From contig JACJZU010000001.1 in the NCBI GenBank assembly GCA_020635435.1, forward strand, positions 992,001 to 1,056,000: DNA of 64,000 nucleotides, read 5' to 3'. The position numbers were made by a program, and so were the translations under genes. This DNA is from Flavobacteriales bacterium. GTDB taxonomy: Bacteria > Bacteroidota > Bacteroidia > NS11-12g > UBA9320. The notes beneath the pieces are model-generated. The model was not told the origin of the DNA and did not search any database. It worked only from the letters and a program-made list of their open reading frames with translations. Shown here piece by piece: positions 1-8,769 of this stretch (position 1 is the stretch's first letter; the number at the start of each line of letters is the position of its first letter).

Positions 1-8
1 CAACAGGC

Positions 9-581
9 ATGACGGTAACCATTCTCAGCGGATCATCCCGCATCAACAACAACACCTTGCGATTGGCACTGGCCATGAAGCAGATATTGCAGGAAACAAT
101 TCCCGACGTTCGGGTAATTGATTTTCAGGAGTATGATATTCCTTTTCTGAATAAGGGAGAATTGCACGGAAAGGGGGAGACCCCTTTTCAACAGGATCTG
201 ATCACTAGTTGGAACGAGAGCAAATTACTTATTACGCTAAGTCCGGAATACAATTGGTTTCCGTCGGCCGAATTGGTGAACATGATCCATCAGTTGGGAC
301 ATAAGGGATTCAATCACTTATTTGAAAATAAGCTCTTTGCTTTCTGCGGCGTATCCACAGGTCGGGGAGGGCGTTTACCCGCAGTTCAGTTAAGTGGAGT
401 ATTTGAGAAGGTGATCGCCCATTTACATTGTCATTCGATCATTTCTCCTAAAAAATTTGAGGGTCATTACATCAGCAGAGAGCTCGACCCATTGGGTAAA
501 TTCCTTGGTGAAGGGACATTTGAACAAACTTTGCGGCGTTTTCTGGACTACAATGTTCAATTAGCCGTAAAATTCAGCTGA
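9..581 (+). CDS. NADPH-dependent FMN reductase-like flavoprotein
   Basis: A 190-residue protein with a flavodoxin-like fold of the NADPH-dependent FMN reductase family. The N-terminal GSSR (residues 8-11) is the usual phosphate-binding loop for FMN, and SPEYNW near residue 78 corresponds to the family's TPEYN flavin-contact motif. The family transfers electrons from NAD(P)H to flavins, quinones or other acceptors in the cytoplasm; the substrate cannot be read from sequence. The length matches the family. The ATG lies at the window edge, so any upstream partner is unseen. About 80 bp separate it from the next gene, which is unrelated in function. Confidence 0.8.
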   Translation: MTVTILSGSSRINNNTLRLALAMKQILQETIPDVRVIDFQEYDIPFLNKGELHGKGETPFQQDLITSWNESKLLITLSPEYNWFPSAELVNMIHQLGHKGFNHLFENKLFAFCGVSTGRGGRLPAVQLSGVFEKVIAHLHCHSIISPKKFEGHYISRELDPLGKFLGEGTFEQTLRRFLDYNVQLAVKFS

Positions 582-662
582 TATGCGGAGGGATCGGTCA
601 ATCCGACACGCGTTTTAGGCAGTTTTACTTAGATTGCGAAACTTTTCATAAACGCAAAATCC

Positions 663-3590
663 ATGAACAAAACGTTCCTTAAAGCCTGCGCTTTTTCAAT
701 TTTATTTCTCGTACTCGACTCTGTTTCAGCCCAAACAGCATTTCTACGCACTATTGGGGGCTCCAAGGGTGATAACAACTATGCCATAAAACGTACTCCA
801 GATGGCGGATACATTACAGTTGGTTATACCGAATCCTATGGACGGGGCAATCAGGATGTAATGTTGGTAAAAACCAATGGACTCGGTGAAGTTCAATGGT
901 CTAAAGCCTATGGCGGAACGGGAGATGAAACAGGATGGAGCATAGTAGTTGCGCCTGATTCGGGCTACGTTATAGCCGGAACTACGAATAGCAACAGCAC
1001 GTCGAACGCAAATGGACTTGTTTTCAAAACCGATCGGTCGGGGAATGTAGTTTGGGCCACCCAATTGGCAAGCGACAGTGTCGAAGATGCTTACAACGTG
1101 ATCAACGCCCGTACAGGAGGGTATTATGTTACAGGATTTGTACGCACAGATACCATAGGCGATGATGCCTTTGTGGCGAAATTTGACAACAGCGGCCGTG
1201 TTTTGTGGTACATCCGCTGTGGAAGTCCCGGTGACGAAGAGGCATACGGCATTGCCGAAGACCTGAATGGAAATATTCTGATCTGTGGGATGACCAATTA
1301 CGACAGCATCACGAATGGGGGTGCATCGGGTTATCCGGGCAATTCCGATATGTTCCTGGCAAAAATAACTTCGTCCGGTTCATTGGTTTGGATGAAAACC
1401 TTTGGAACAGTTGAGAACGATGTAGCCTGGGATGTGATCGTAGATCGTGATCGCTATGTGATGGCCGGTTGGACAAAACAGAATGGCAATGATGATGATG
1501 TGGCTCTGGTCATCACGGATAGTACAGGTCGTTTGCAATCGTCCAATGCCTTTGGAACAATGGGTACAGACAAGGCCTTTAACGTTGTTGCGAAGCCGGG
1601 ACCGGAGTATAATGTAGTTGGCTATGCAGATGCATCGGGGAATGACCGATCTGTGTTCTGGCTCACAGCTGATTCAAAAGGATCGCTCAAGAATTTTCAG
1701 ATGTATGGCGGACCCGCACGCGATGGTCATTGGCCCACAGACGTTGTGGTGGACCGTGACGGGGGATTCACGATCTTATCGACTTCCAGATCTTTCAATT
1801 CCGCGGGTGACGATGATTGGATGCTCTTGAAAGTGGATCAGGGAGGAAATGCCGCATGTAACAGTCAGCTCGAGTTCTTATCGCCAAATGGAATGAACCT
1901 ATCCAGCCGCAATTTCGGGGCAAGTACGATCGGGTTCAGAAGTGGAGGTATGACGCTAACCACGACGAACATATCGAACATCCGGGACAGTACGATCTGT
2001 TGTAAGCTAAAGGCGGAAGTAAGTTCAAGTAGCGTGTCGATCTGTTCAGGTGATCAAATAAGTTTGGGAGCGAATGCCATTTCCGGTTACCAGTACAAAT
2101 GGACCTCTGCATCCGGGAAATTCACCAGCACCTCTTCAAACCCAACCATCCGTCCAACTGAAGATGACACTTACAAACTGGTTGTTTCCGCAAATGATAA
2201 AGCGTGTCGCAAAGATTCGGCTACTATTACTGTACGAGTTGTTGACCGCCTTGCATTGAAGTTTGTTCAGGACACCTCATTTTGCGATGGTGAATCAGTG
2301 AGTGTGAAAGTATTCGGCGGTTTGGCCAGCTATAACTGGAAAGGAAATCACGTAAGCTCTAGTGATTCGACGATCACTGTTTCAAAAACGGATACGATCG
2401 TATTCACCGGCCTCGATCGAAATGCATGTATTTACAGAGATACACTTTATAGCACAGCGAACCCATTGCCATTATTCAATCTGGGAAGGGACACCACTAT
2501 TTGTGAGAATGCAAGTATCACATTCGTTGGCCCTGCAAACATGAAGACCTATCGATGGAACAATGGTGCCGCCTCAACTCAAAGTTTTACCACAAGCAGG
2601 GAACAAAAACACACACTCGATGTAGTTGACCAAAATGGTTGTCGGGCGAGTGATGAGATAAATCTGTTCACCAAACCTTATTCAACCTTTAGTTTGGGGC
2701 CTGATACCACGTTTTGTGAGGGAAGTACCTACCGGATCCTTGGTCCAGGCGCATTGAGTGGATACATTTGGAACGGAACTCCATCTACCCAGCAGGACTA
2801 TCCGGTTACTCAACCGGGCACATACCACCTAACGGCTTTCAATAGTTTCAATTGCCCGTTCAGTGACACCATCACGCTTTCGTGGCGACCAGTACCGACT
2901 ATAGATCTGGGTGCCGACAGAGGATTCTGCAGAGGGGAAGGATTTTATCTCGTGGCACCGGCCAATATGGCCTCCTATACCTGGCACAACGGCTCCGGGA
3001 ACGATTCATTCTTTGTGAGCGGTGGCGGATTGTATTATGTGGAGATCAAAGATTCAACCGGATGTGTGAATATAGACTCGATCAACATTACGGAATACGC
3101 CCTGCCACAGGTTACACTTGGAGCAGATACAACTATTTGTCTGGGGGACAGCATTCTGCTGGATCCGGGGGCATTTAGTACATACCGATGGACAACCGGA
3201 GCCAATACCCGAAGCATTTACGCTAAAACCAAGGCGCTGTATGGAGTCACGATCACTGATGCTAACGGATGTTCGGGCAGTGCTCAAAAAGATGTGAATA
3301 CCAAGGATTGTGGAACCGGATCCATCCTTCAGTTGGGCTTGAATGAATTCGAAGCTTACCCCAACCCGGCGAGAAGCGCATTGAATCTTCGATTCAGCTC
3401 CACTTTCGATCAGGAGCTTCGGGTGGAGATATCCGAATTGAGCGGAAAGATCATTCAAAGCGCTATGATCCCAAGTATGGCCGGAGAGAACATGCACACA
3501 TTGAAACTGAACGGTTTGAGCAGTGGTGTATATCTGGTACATCTGCACAATACCCATCATGCTGCCTCGTTCCGATTAATGGTCGAATAG
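663..3590 (+). CDS. T9SS-secreted protein with beta-propeller-like and tandem Ig-like repeats
   Basis: A 975-residue exported protein. Residues 1-24 form a signal peptide ending in SAQ. Residues ~25-440 hold repeated 'W..K.YGG...D' and 'DGGY...G' motifs typical of a beta-propeller of the kind seen in many Bacteroidota secreted proteins. From ~447 follow PKD/Ig-like repeats with the signature LG.DTT.C; four of them start near residues 607, 678, 749 and 819, a period of about 71. The last ~80 residues, opening YPNPARSALNL, are a type A T9SS C-terminal sorting domain, so the protein should pass through the SprA translocon to the surface or medium. Function is unknown. It ends 7 bp before gldA, so they may share a transcript. 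Confidence 0.85.
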   Translation: MNKTFLKACAFSILFLVLDSVSAQTAFLRTIGGSKGDNNYAIKRTPDGGYITVGYTESYGRGNQDVMLVKTNGLGEVQWSKAYGGTGDETGWSIVVAPDSGYVIAGTTNSNSTSNANGLVFKTDRSGNVVWATQLASDSVEDAYNVINARTGGYYVTGFVRTDTIGDDAFVAKFDNSGRVLWYIRCGSPGDEEAYGIAEDLNGNILICGMTNYDSITNGGASGYPGNSDMFLAKITSSGSLVWMKTFGTVENDVAWDVIVDRDRYVMAGWTKQNGNDDDVALVITDSTGRLQSSNAFGTMGTDKAFNVVAKPGPEYNVVGYADASGNDRSVFWLTADSKGSLKNFQMYGGPARDGHWPTDVVVDRDGGFTILSTSRSFNSAGDDDWMLLKVDQGGNAACNSQLEFLSPNGMNLSSRNFGASTIGFRSGGMTLTTTNISNIRDSTICCKLKAEVSSSSVSICSGDQISLGANAISGYQYKWTSASGKFTSTSSNPTIRPTEDDTYKLVVSANDKACRKDSATITVRVVDRLALKFVQDTSFCDGESVSVKVFGGLASYNWKGNHVSSSDSTITVSKTDTIVFTGLDRNACIYRDTLYSTANPLPLFNLGRDTTICENASITFVGPANMKTYRWNNGAASTQSFTTSREQKHTLDVVDQNGCRASDEINLFTKPYSTFSLGPDTTFCEGSTYRILGPGALSGYIWNGTPSTQQDYPVTQPGTYHLTAFNSFNCPFSDTITLSWRPVPTIDLGADRGFCRGEGFYLVAPANMASYTWHNGSGNDSFFVSGGGLYYVEIKDSTGCVNIDSINITEYALPQVTLGADTTICLGDSILLDPGAFSTYRWTTGANTRSIYAKTKALYGVTITDANGCSGSAQKDVNTKDCGTGSILQLGLNEFEAYPNPARSALNLRFSSTFDQELRVEISELSGKIIQSAMIPSMAGENMHTLKLNGLSSGVYLVHLHNTHHAASFRLMVE

Positions 3591-3597
3591 GAAAAGC

Positions 3598-4518
3598 ATG
3601 TCGATTCGTGTAAGGGAGCTTACTAAAACATACGATACACAGAGGGCTGTGAATGGGATTTCTTTTGAAATCCCATCCGGTCGGGTAGTGGGCTTTCTGG
3701 GGCCAAATGGAGCCGGGAAAAGCACAACCATGAAAATGATCACCGGATATCTCATGCCGGATTCCGGAGAGGTTTCGGTGAACGGCAGGGATATTCGCAA
3801 AGATCTGAGCGCCATTCAGGCGGATATCGGCTATCTTCCTGAACATAATCCGCTCTATACCGAAATGTATGTAAGGGAATTTCTCTCCTTTGCGGCCAAG
3901 TTGTCCGGTGTAGCTCGAAATGTACGGGAACGGGTGGAAGATATCATCGACCGAACCGGACTTCGTCCGGAAGCACAAAAGCGCATCCATCAACTTTCCA
4001 AAGGATACCGACAGCGTGTTGGACTTGCCCAGGCCCTTATTCACAACCCTGCAGTACTCATACTTGATGAACCCACCTCCGGGCTGGATCCCAATCAGGT
4101 AAGCGAGATACGCAATTTGATACGCGACATCAGTGCGGATAAAACCATCCTGTTGTCGACCCATATCATGCAGGAGGTCGAGGCCATGTGCGATCATGTC
4201 ATCATCATCAACAAAGGCATTATTGTGGTCGACGAGGAACTGAATACATTGAGGAATGCGCATTCCGAACTGTTTCACAGGGTTCGCTTCAAGATGGAGA
4301 TGCCTATCAACCTCATGCACCAGCTCCCGGGTGTTCACTCGGTTGAGCGTGTAAAGGAAGGGGAATACAGGCTCAAGTTGCGTGAAGCAGAGGGAATTGA
4401 AGAGAATCTATTTCGTCTGGCTGTGGAGCAACAGAACATTCTATTGGAGCAGAATCGGGAACGCAAGAGTCTTGAATCACTATTTCAATCTCTAACAACC
4501 GAACAGAGAAATGGGTAG
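3598..4518 (+). CDS. gldA: GldA, ABC transporter ATP-binding subunit
   Basis: The cytoplasmic ATPase of the GldA-GldF-GldG ABC complex, needed for gliding in Flavobacterium johnsoniae but absent from some gliders. Walker A GPNGAGKST spans residues 35-43, the ABC signature LSKGYRQR 133-140, Walker B VLILDEP 153-159 and the switch His is 189. The length of 306 is close to known GldA. It overlaps gldF by 8 bp, so the three gld genes form a tight operon. The transported substrate of the complex is not established. The call rests on the ATPase motifs plus the very characteristic gldF and gldG neighbours. Confidence 0.9.
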   Translation: MSIRVRELTKTYDTQRAVNGISFEIPSGRVVGFLGPNGAGKSTTMKMITGYLMPDSGEVSVNGRDIRKDLSAIQADIGYLPEHNPLYTEMYVREFLSFAAKLSGVARNVRERVEDIIDRTGLRPEAQKRIHQLSKGYRQRVGLAQALIHNPAVLILDEPTSGLDPNQVSEIRNLIRDISADKTILLSTHIMQEVEAMCDHVIIINKGIIVVDEELNTLRNAHSELFHRVRFKMEMPINLMHQLPGVHSVERVKEGEYRLKLREAEGIEENLFRLAVEQQNILLEQNRERKSLESLFQSLTTEQRNG

Positions 4519-5236
4519 CATATTCATCAAGGAGTTGAGGGCATATCTCAGTTCGCTGATCGCCTACATTATTGTCGTAGTTTTTTTACTCGCGATCGGA
4601 TTATTCATGTGGGTTTACCCGGACACCAATGCGCTCGACTATGGTTATTCTACCCTTGAAACATTGTTCTCAATGGCGCCATGGGTTTTCATATTTCTGG
4701 TTTCTGCCATAACAATGCGGAGTCTGGCAGAGGAAAAGAAAGCCAGAACGCTCGAGTTTCTGAGAACACACCCCGTAGGCGACTGGCAGATCGTTTTGGG
4801 GAAATTTTTAGCTGCGTGGACATTGGTTCTTTTTGCATTGATACCAACCCTCCTGTACTTTTTCACAATTTACCAGTTGGGTAGTCCCAAGGGGAATGTA
4901 GATGTCGGGGCCACGTGGGGGTCGTATGTAGGGTTGTTGATGCTCGGTGCTTGTTATACAGCCATTGGTATGTTTGCATCGAGTATTACCGACAATCAAA
5001 TTGTGGCCTTCGTGCTTTCGATATTCCTTTGTTTTTTCTTCTATTCTGCCTTTGCACAGATCAGCAAATTCGACTTTTGGGTGTCACTTCGTCCGTTGGT
5101 TGAGTGGACCGGTATCAGCTATCACTACGACAGCATTAGCCGGGGAGTGATCGACACGCGTGACATTGTGTACTTCCTGAGCTTTACAGCAGTTTTTCTC
5201 GGTTTGACCAAATACAACTTTTCCGGAAGAGCATGA
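4511..5236 (+). CDS. gldF: GldF, ABC transporter permease subunit
   Basis: A 241-residue polytopic membrane protein, the permease of the gliding-associated ABC transporter. About six hydrophobic segments are visible, for example LIAYIIVVVFLLAIGLFMWV near the N terminus, with a conserved loop MRSLAEEKKARTLEFL and a 'P..DWQIVLGKF' stretch typical of ABC-2 permeases. It overlaps gldA at its start (8 bp) and gldG at its end (4 bp), indicating translational coupling. The assignment is by family and context. Confidence 0.9.
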   Translation: MGSIFIKELRAYLSSLIAYIIVVVFLLAIGLFMWVYPDTNALDYGYSTLETLFSMAPWVFIFLVSAITMRSLAEEKKARTLEFLRTHPVGDWQIVLGKFLAAWTLVLFALIPTLLYFFTIYQLGSPKGNVDVGATWGSYVGLLMLGACYTAIGMFASSITDNQIVAFVLSIFLCFFFYSAFAQISKFDFWVSLRPLVEWTGISYHYDSISRGVIDTRDIVYFLSFTAVFLGLTKYNFSGRA

Positions 5237-7020
5237 AAAGAAGCATGGCGTCATTTCAATCCGGACGTTTGTTCCAACTGATCGTACTCTTACTCATCGT
5301 TGTAGGAGCGAATATGCTATCCGAACTCATCTATGGGCGATTCGACCTTACACGAGAAAAGAAATTCACGCTGTCGGAAACATCGCGCGAACTGGCAATT
5401 TCACTCGAAGACCCGATCTATTTCCATGTATTTCTGGAAGGTGATTTCCCATCGGAGTATCGGCGGTTGAAACGGGCAACACGCGACATGCTCAATGAAT
5501 TCAGACGTGTTGGCGGTAAGAATATCGAATTCAAATTTGAAGACGTACTGAGCGGCAAAGAAATAGCTGAAAAGGAGGATGTTCTCCGCCAGCTATCCGG
5601 TAAAGGACTTCAAATAACACAACCCGAACTGGAAGCCGATGAACTGGCTGAGGAAAAATACATCATTCCCGGTGCACTGGTTTTTTATAAAGGAGAAGAG
5701 TACACCCTCAACCTCCTTAAACGGGAATTTGGAAAACCACTTGAAGAAGAGATCAATGGAAGTATTGAATTACTCGAATATGAGATCGCAAATGTGCTCA
5801 GAAAATGCGCAGCCGGTAAACAAGTGAAAATCGGTTTCACCGACGGACACGGAGAACTGGAAGTAATGGAGATCGCGGATATAGTCCGCAGCCTTGAGGA
5901 CTTTTACACGGTACACAGGATCAATCTGAACTTGAGTGATACTGCAGCAACAAAACCCTATTGGTCTGCAATTGCACGTGATACAGCAAACAGCGGTGCT
6001 ATCTTGTTGAATGGCATTTTAACAGATTTGCAGAGTTATGCGGCACTAATTGTTGCCAAGCCCAGGATCTCCTTCAAAGACGAAGAATTATTGCTCCTTG
6101 ATCAGTACATCATGAGGGGTGGTAAAGTGATCTGGCTCGTAGACCCGATGATCGCGGAAATGGACAGCCTGAACCGGAACGGAAGATTCATAGCCACAGA
6201 CAGAGCGTTGAACCTGGAGAACCTCCTTTTCCGATATGGAATTCGTTTGAACCCCGATCTGGTACAAGATCTGAATTGTCATGGAATACCTGTGATCAAC
6301 AGAAGGGGCGGAAATAAACCCGGTTTTCAACCCTGGATATTTTACCCTTTGTTGGCACCGGACAGCGAACACCCCATCGTTCGGAATTTAACTTCTCAAT
6401 GGATTCAGTTTGGCAGTAGCATAGACACGCTCGGAACAAGTTCCCGTTCGAAGCGAACAGTTTTGCTCCACAGCTCAACCAACAGCCGTACAGTAAGCAA
6501 CCCCTATGAAGTTAGCCTCGATATTCTGGCTGCCCCAATGTTGCCCGAGTTATTCCCTAAAGCAAATGTTCCGATGGCGGTTCTGCTGGAAGGTGCCTTC
6601 ACATCGCCTTTCGCCAAAAGACAAGCTGTGAAGCGCAATGTACCCTTTGAGCTGAAAGATACGATCGCTCACAATGCCATGATCGTGATCAGCGATGGGG
6701 ATTTTGTTCGAAATCAGGTAAATCGGGAAGGAGGTGAGATCTATCCGCTCGGCTACGATCGCTATGCGAGCAGACAATTTGGACAACCCGTTCAGTTCGC
6801 CAACAAGAAGTTCTTTCTGAATTGCGTGGATTACCTGTGCGACGATTCCGGAATAATCGAGATACGCAGTAAAAAAGTCGTACTCCGACTGCTGGATAAA
6901 GTCCGTGTTAAAACCGAACGCGGAAAGTGGCAAATAGTGAATATGGTGGTCCCGGTTATCGTTATCATCGTATTCGGCTTATTGAATACCGTTTATAGGC
7001 GCAGGAAATACGCTCGTTAA
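5233..7020 (+). CDS. gldG: GldG, gliding-associated ABC transporter auxiliary subunit
   Basis: A 595-residue membrane-anchored protein with one N-terminal transmembrane segment (residues ~13-32), a large extracytoplasmic domain of the ABC-type auxiliary family (FDLTREKKFTLSE..., then KIGFTDGHGELE), and a C-terminal transmembrane segment near residues 568-587 followed by an Arg/Lys-rich tail. It completes the GldAFG complex. The start codon overlaps the gldF stop (ATGA). Length and two-anchor layout match GldG of other Bacteroidota. Confidence 0.9.
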   Translation: MKRSMASFQSGRLFQLIVLLLIVVGANMLSELIYGRFDLTREKKFTLSETSRELAISLEDPIYFHVFLEGDFPSEYRRLKRATRDMLNEFRRVGGKNIEFKFEDVLSGKEIAEKEDVLRQLSGKGLQITQPELEADELAEEKYIIPGALVFYKGEEYTLNLLKREFGKPLEEEINGSIELLEYEIANVLRKCAAGKQVKIGFTDGHGELEVMEIADIVRSLEDFYTVHRINLNLSDTAATKPYWSAIARDTANSGAILLNGILTDLQSYAALIVAKPRISFKDEELLLLDQYIMRGGKVIWLVDPMIAEMDSLNRNGRFIATDRALNLENLLFRYGIRLNPDLVQDLNCHGIPVINRRGGNKPGFQPWIFYPLLAPDSEHPIVRNLTSQWIQFGSSIDTLGTSSRSKRTVLLHSSTNSRTVSNPYEVSLDILAAPMLPELFPKANVPMAVLLEGAFTSPFAKRQAVKRNVPFELKDTIAHNAMIVISDGDFVRNQVNREGGEIYPLGYDRYASRQFGQPVQFANKKFFLNCVDYLCDDSGIIEIRSKKVVLRLLDKVRVKTERGKWQIVNMVVPVIVIIVFGLLNTVYRRRKYAR

Positions 7021-7079
7021 TTGATTCGGCGTTCTTCCGTTTTAAATCCTTATATTTAAACTTTAAAAAATGGCCTGCC

Positions 7080-8510
7080 ATGAGAAAGAACTTGACCATC
7101 CTTAGCCTTCTTTTTGCATCACAATCGCTGATCTATGCACAAGTGGATGAAGTTGTCGAAGAAGTACAATCCATTGAAGCAGAGGCCGAATCCGACGTCA
7201 TATACGAGGCAATTGAAACAGAAGTTGAGGAAATCTATTCCGGCCAGGAGTACGCAGAGGAATTTTACGACGACGAAGAGATGGATCCGGAAATGGAGCG
7301 AAGGGCAGAATTTCCAGCCGCACTGATGGATCATCCCTATATCCGTTACCAAAATTCAATCAATGAACTCCAGGTTGCGGAAGCCTATCCATGGATATCT
7401 GCTGATGGGTTGAGGCTTTATTTTGTTAAAGGAAACAGCGTACACTATTCGTCGAGGGGCTCGAGATACGAGGATTTTGGGCCTTCATCGGAAGTCAATC
7501 TCGATGCGAACGGTTCAGTTACATCAAGCTGGCTCAGCAATGACGAATTGAAGATGTTCACAACCTCCGGAATGCCCAGATCAATTCGTGAATACAGTCG
7601 CAATAGCACCGATGATGATTTTGTTTTTGTCAAACAACGCGATCTGGATGATCGTATCGAAGGGTTTGTCAGTTCCCTCAGCTTCACTCCCGACGGACGA
7701 ACTGCATTGATCTATAACAATCCCTCTTCAGAAAAGCAAAGTCTGGTTCTTTTGGATGTTACTCCCGAAGGTAAACTCAAATTCCGCACACGATTTCAAA
7801 TGGAGGAAGGAAGGATCGGAGTCGGGCAACTCAGTAAAAATGGCAAACATGCCTACTTCTCACTTGAGCTGGCAAACGACCACAAGATCATATACAAGAT
7901 CGCCGTTCACGATCTGGATAACCCCGAACCACGACTTACCAAAATACTTGAACTAAAAGGCCTTCGCATTGGCAAGCCGTCGTTAACCTACGATGAGACC
8001 TATATGGTATTCAATGCTTCTGCGAGCGACAATTGGCAACAAAACGAAATCATGGTCGTTGATCTGAACAATCTCAATTTTATATCTGAAGACACCAGCG
8101 TGTTCGATCTCACGACTAATATGGGACTACCGAATCAGTTACTCACTGAATCGGAGCCAAAAACAAATGTCAATCTCAACTCCACACAGATCGACAAGCC
8201 CCAACCCAGAGAGGAGTTAAACCCTTCGGCATCCGATTTTGAACTGCGTGTAGCGAAGATCTTCCCCAATCCTACCAAATCCGTCGTAACCCTCGAATAT
8301 CAGATCCCTATTAATGCAGAGATCGCCCAGTTGATCGTAAACGACATGAACGGCAGAGAAATTTTCCGCAAGCGAATCGATCCCCAAAGCCGCAGTTACA
8401 GCATCGATCTGAGGGAAATTGGTGTTAGTGAAGGATATTATCTCTTCTTCCTTCATACAGAACTCGGTACAAGCATCGGTTCGAGGATTTTCTATCAAAG
8501 TGCTAAGTGA
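7080..8510 (+). CDS. T9SS-sorted protein with PD40/TolB-like propeller
   Basis: A 476-residue exported protein of unknown function. The signal peptide (1-21) ends in YAQ. Residues ~22-75 are extremely acidic (runs of E and D). Then come PD40/WD40-like repeats with motifs such as AYPWISADGLRLYF and LSFTPDGRTALI. The C-terminal ~85 residues, beginning KIFPNPTKSVVTLEY, are a type A T9SS sorting domain. The acidic stretch might bind calcium or act as a spacer; this is a guess. A TATATTTA box lies ~25 bp before the ATG. The gene is convergent with sprA. Confidence 0.8.
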   Translation: MRKNLTILSLLFASQSLIYAQVDEVVEEVQSIEAEAESDVIYEAIETEVEEIYSGQEYAEEFYDDEEMDPEMERRAEFPAALMDHPYIRYQNSINELQVAEAYPWISADGLRLYFVKGNSVHYSSRGSRYEDFGPSSEVNLDANGSVTSSWLSNDELKMFTTSGMPRSIREYSRNSTDDDFVFVKQRDLDDRIEGFVSSLSFTPDGRTALIYNNPSSEKQSLVLLDVTPEGKLKFRTRFQMEEGRIGVGQLSKNGKHAYFSLELANDHKIIYKIAVHDLDNPEPRLTKILELKGLRIGKPSLTYDETYMVFNASASDNWQQNEIMVVDLNNLNFISEDTSVFDLTTNMGLPNQLLTESEPKTNVNLNSTQIDKPQPREELNPSASDFELRVAKIFPNPTKSVVTLEYQIPINAEIAQLIVNDMNGREIFRKRIDPQSRSYSIDLREIGVSEGYYLFFLHTELGTSIGSRIFYQSAK

Positions 8511-8539
8511 CCTAACCCCCCAAACCCTCACTTACACAT

Positions 8540-8752
8540 AGTCCCCATTCCCTGCGTTCAAGATTCTCAGCGCCTTCACGAGCCTTCACGTGCCCTCTCA
8601 GCGCCTTTGCGCGCCCACCAAGATTCTCAGCGCCTTCACGAGCCCTCTCAGCGCCTCTGCGTCTTTGCGCGCCCACTAAGCCTCTGCGCGCCCTCTCAGC
8701 GCCTCTGCGCCATTGCGCGCCCACTAAGCCCCTCTCTGCGTGCAAGAAACAC
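8540..8752. repeat. C-rich modular repeat between convergent genes
   Basis: About 210 bp built from repeated modules. A 25-bp block starting AAGATTCTCAGCGCC occurs identically at 8560-8584 and 8620-8644, exactly 60 bp apart. The module CTCAGCGCCTYTGCG recurs near 8596, 8647 and 8695, each followed by a GCGCGCCCAC variant. The plus strand is rich in C and poor in runs of G, a strong strand asymmetry. It lies between the 3' ends of the 476-residue T9SS gene and sprA. Similar 'CTCTGCGCC' repeats are dispersed in some bacterial genomes; whether this one is dispersed here cannot be seen from one window. Confidence 0.75.
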
Positions 8753-8769
8753 CGAGAAGCCCCCCAAAT

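Noticed and set aside
8512..8745. Open frame on the minus strand across the repeat (Arg/Gly/Ala-rich)
   Set aside because: Composition only reflects the C-rich repeat; no start context and no plausible domain.
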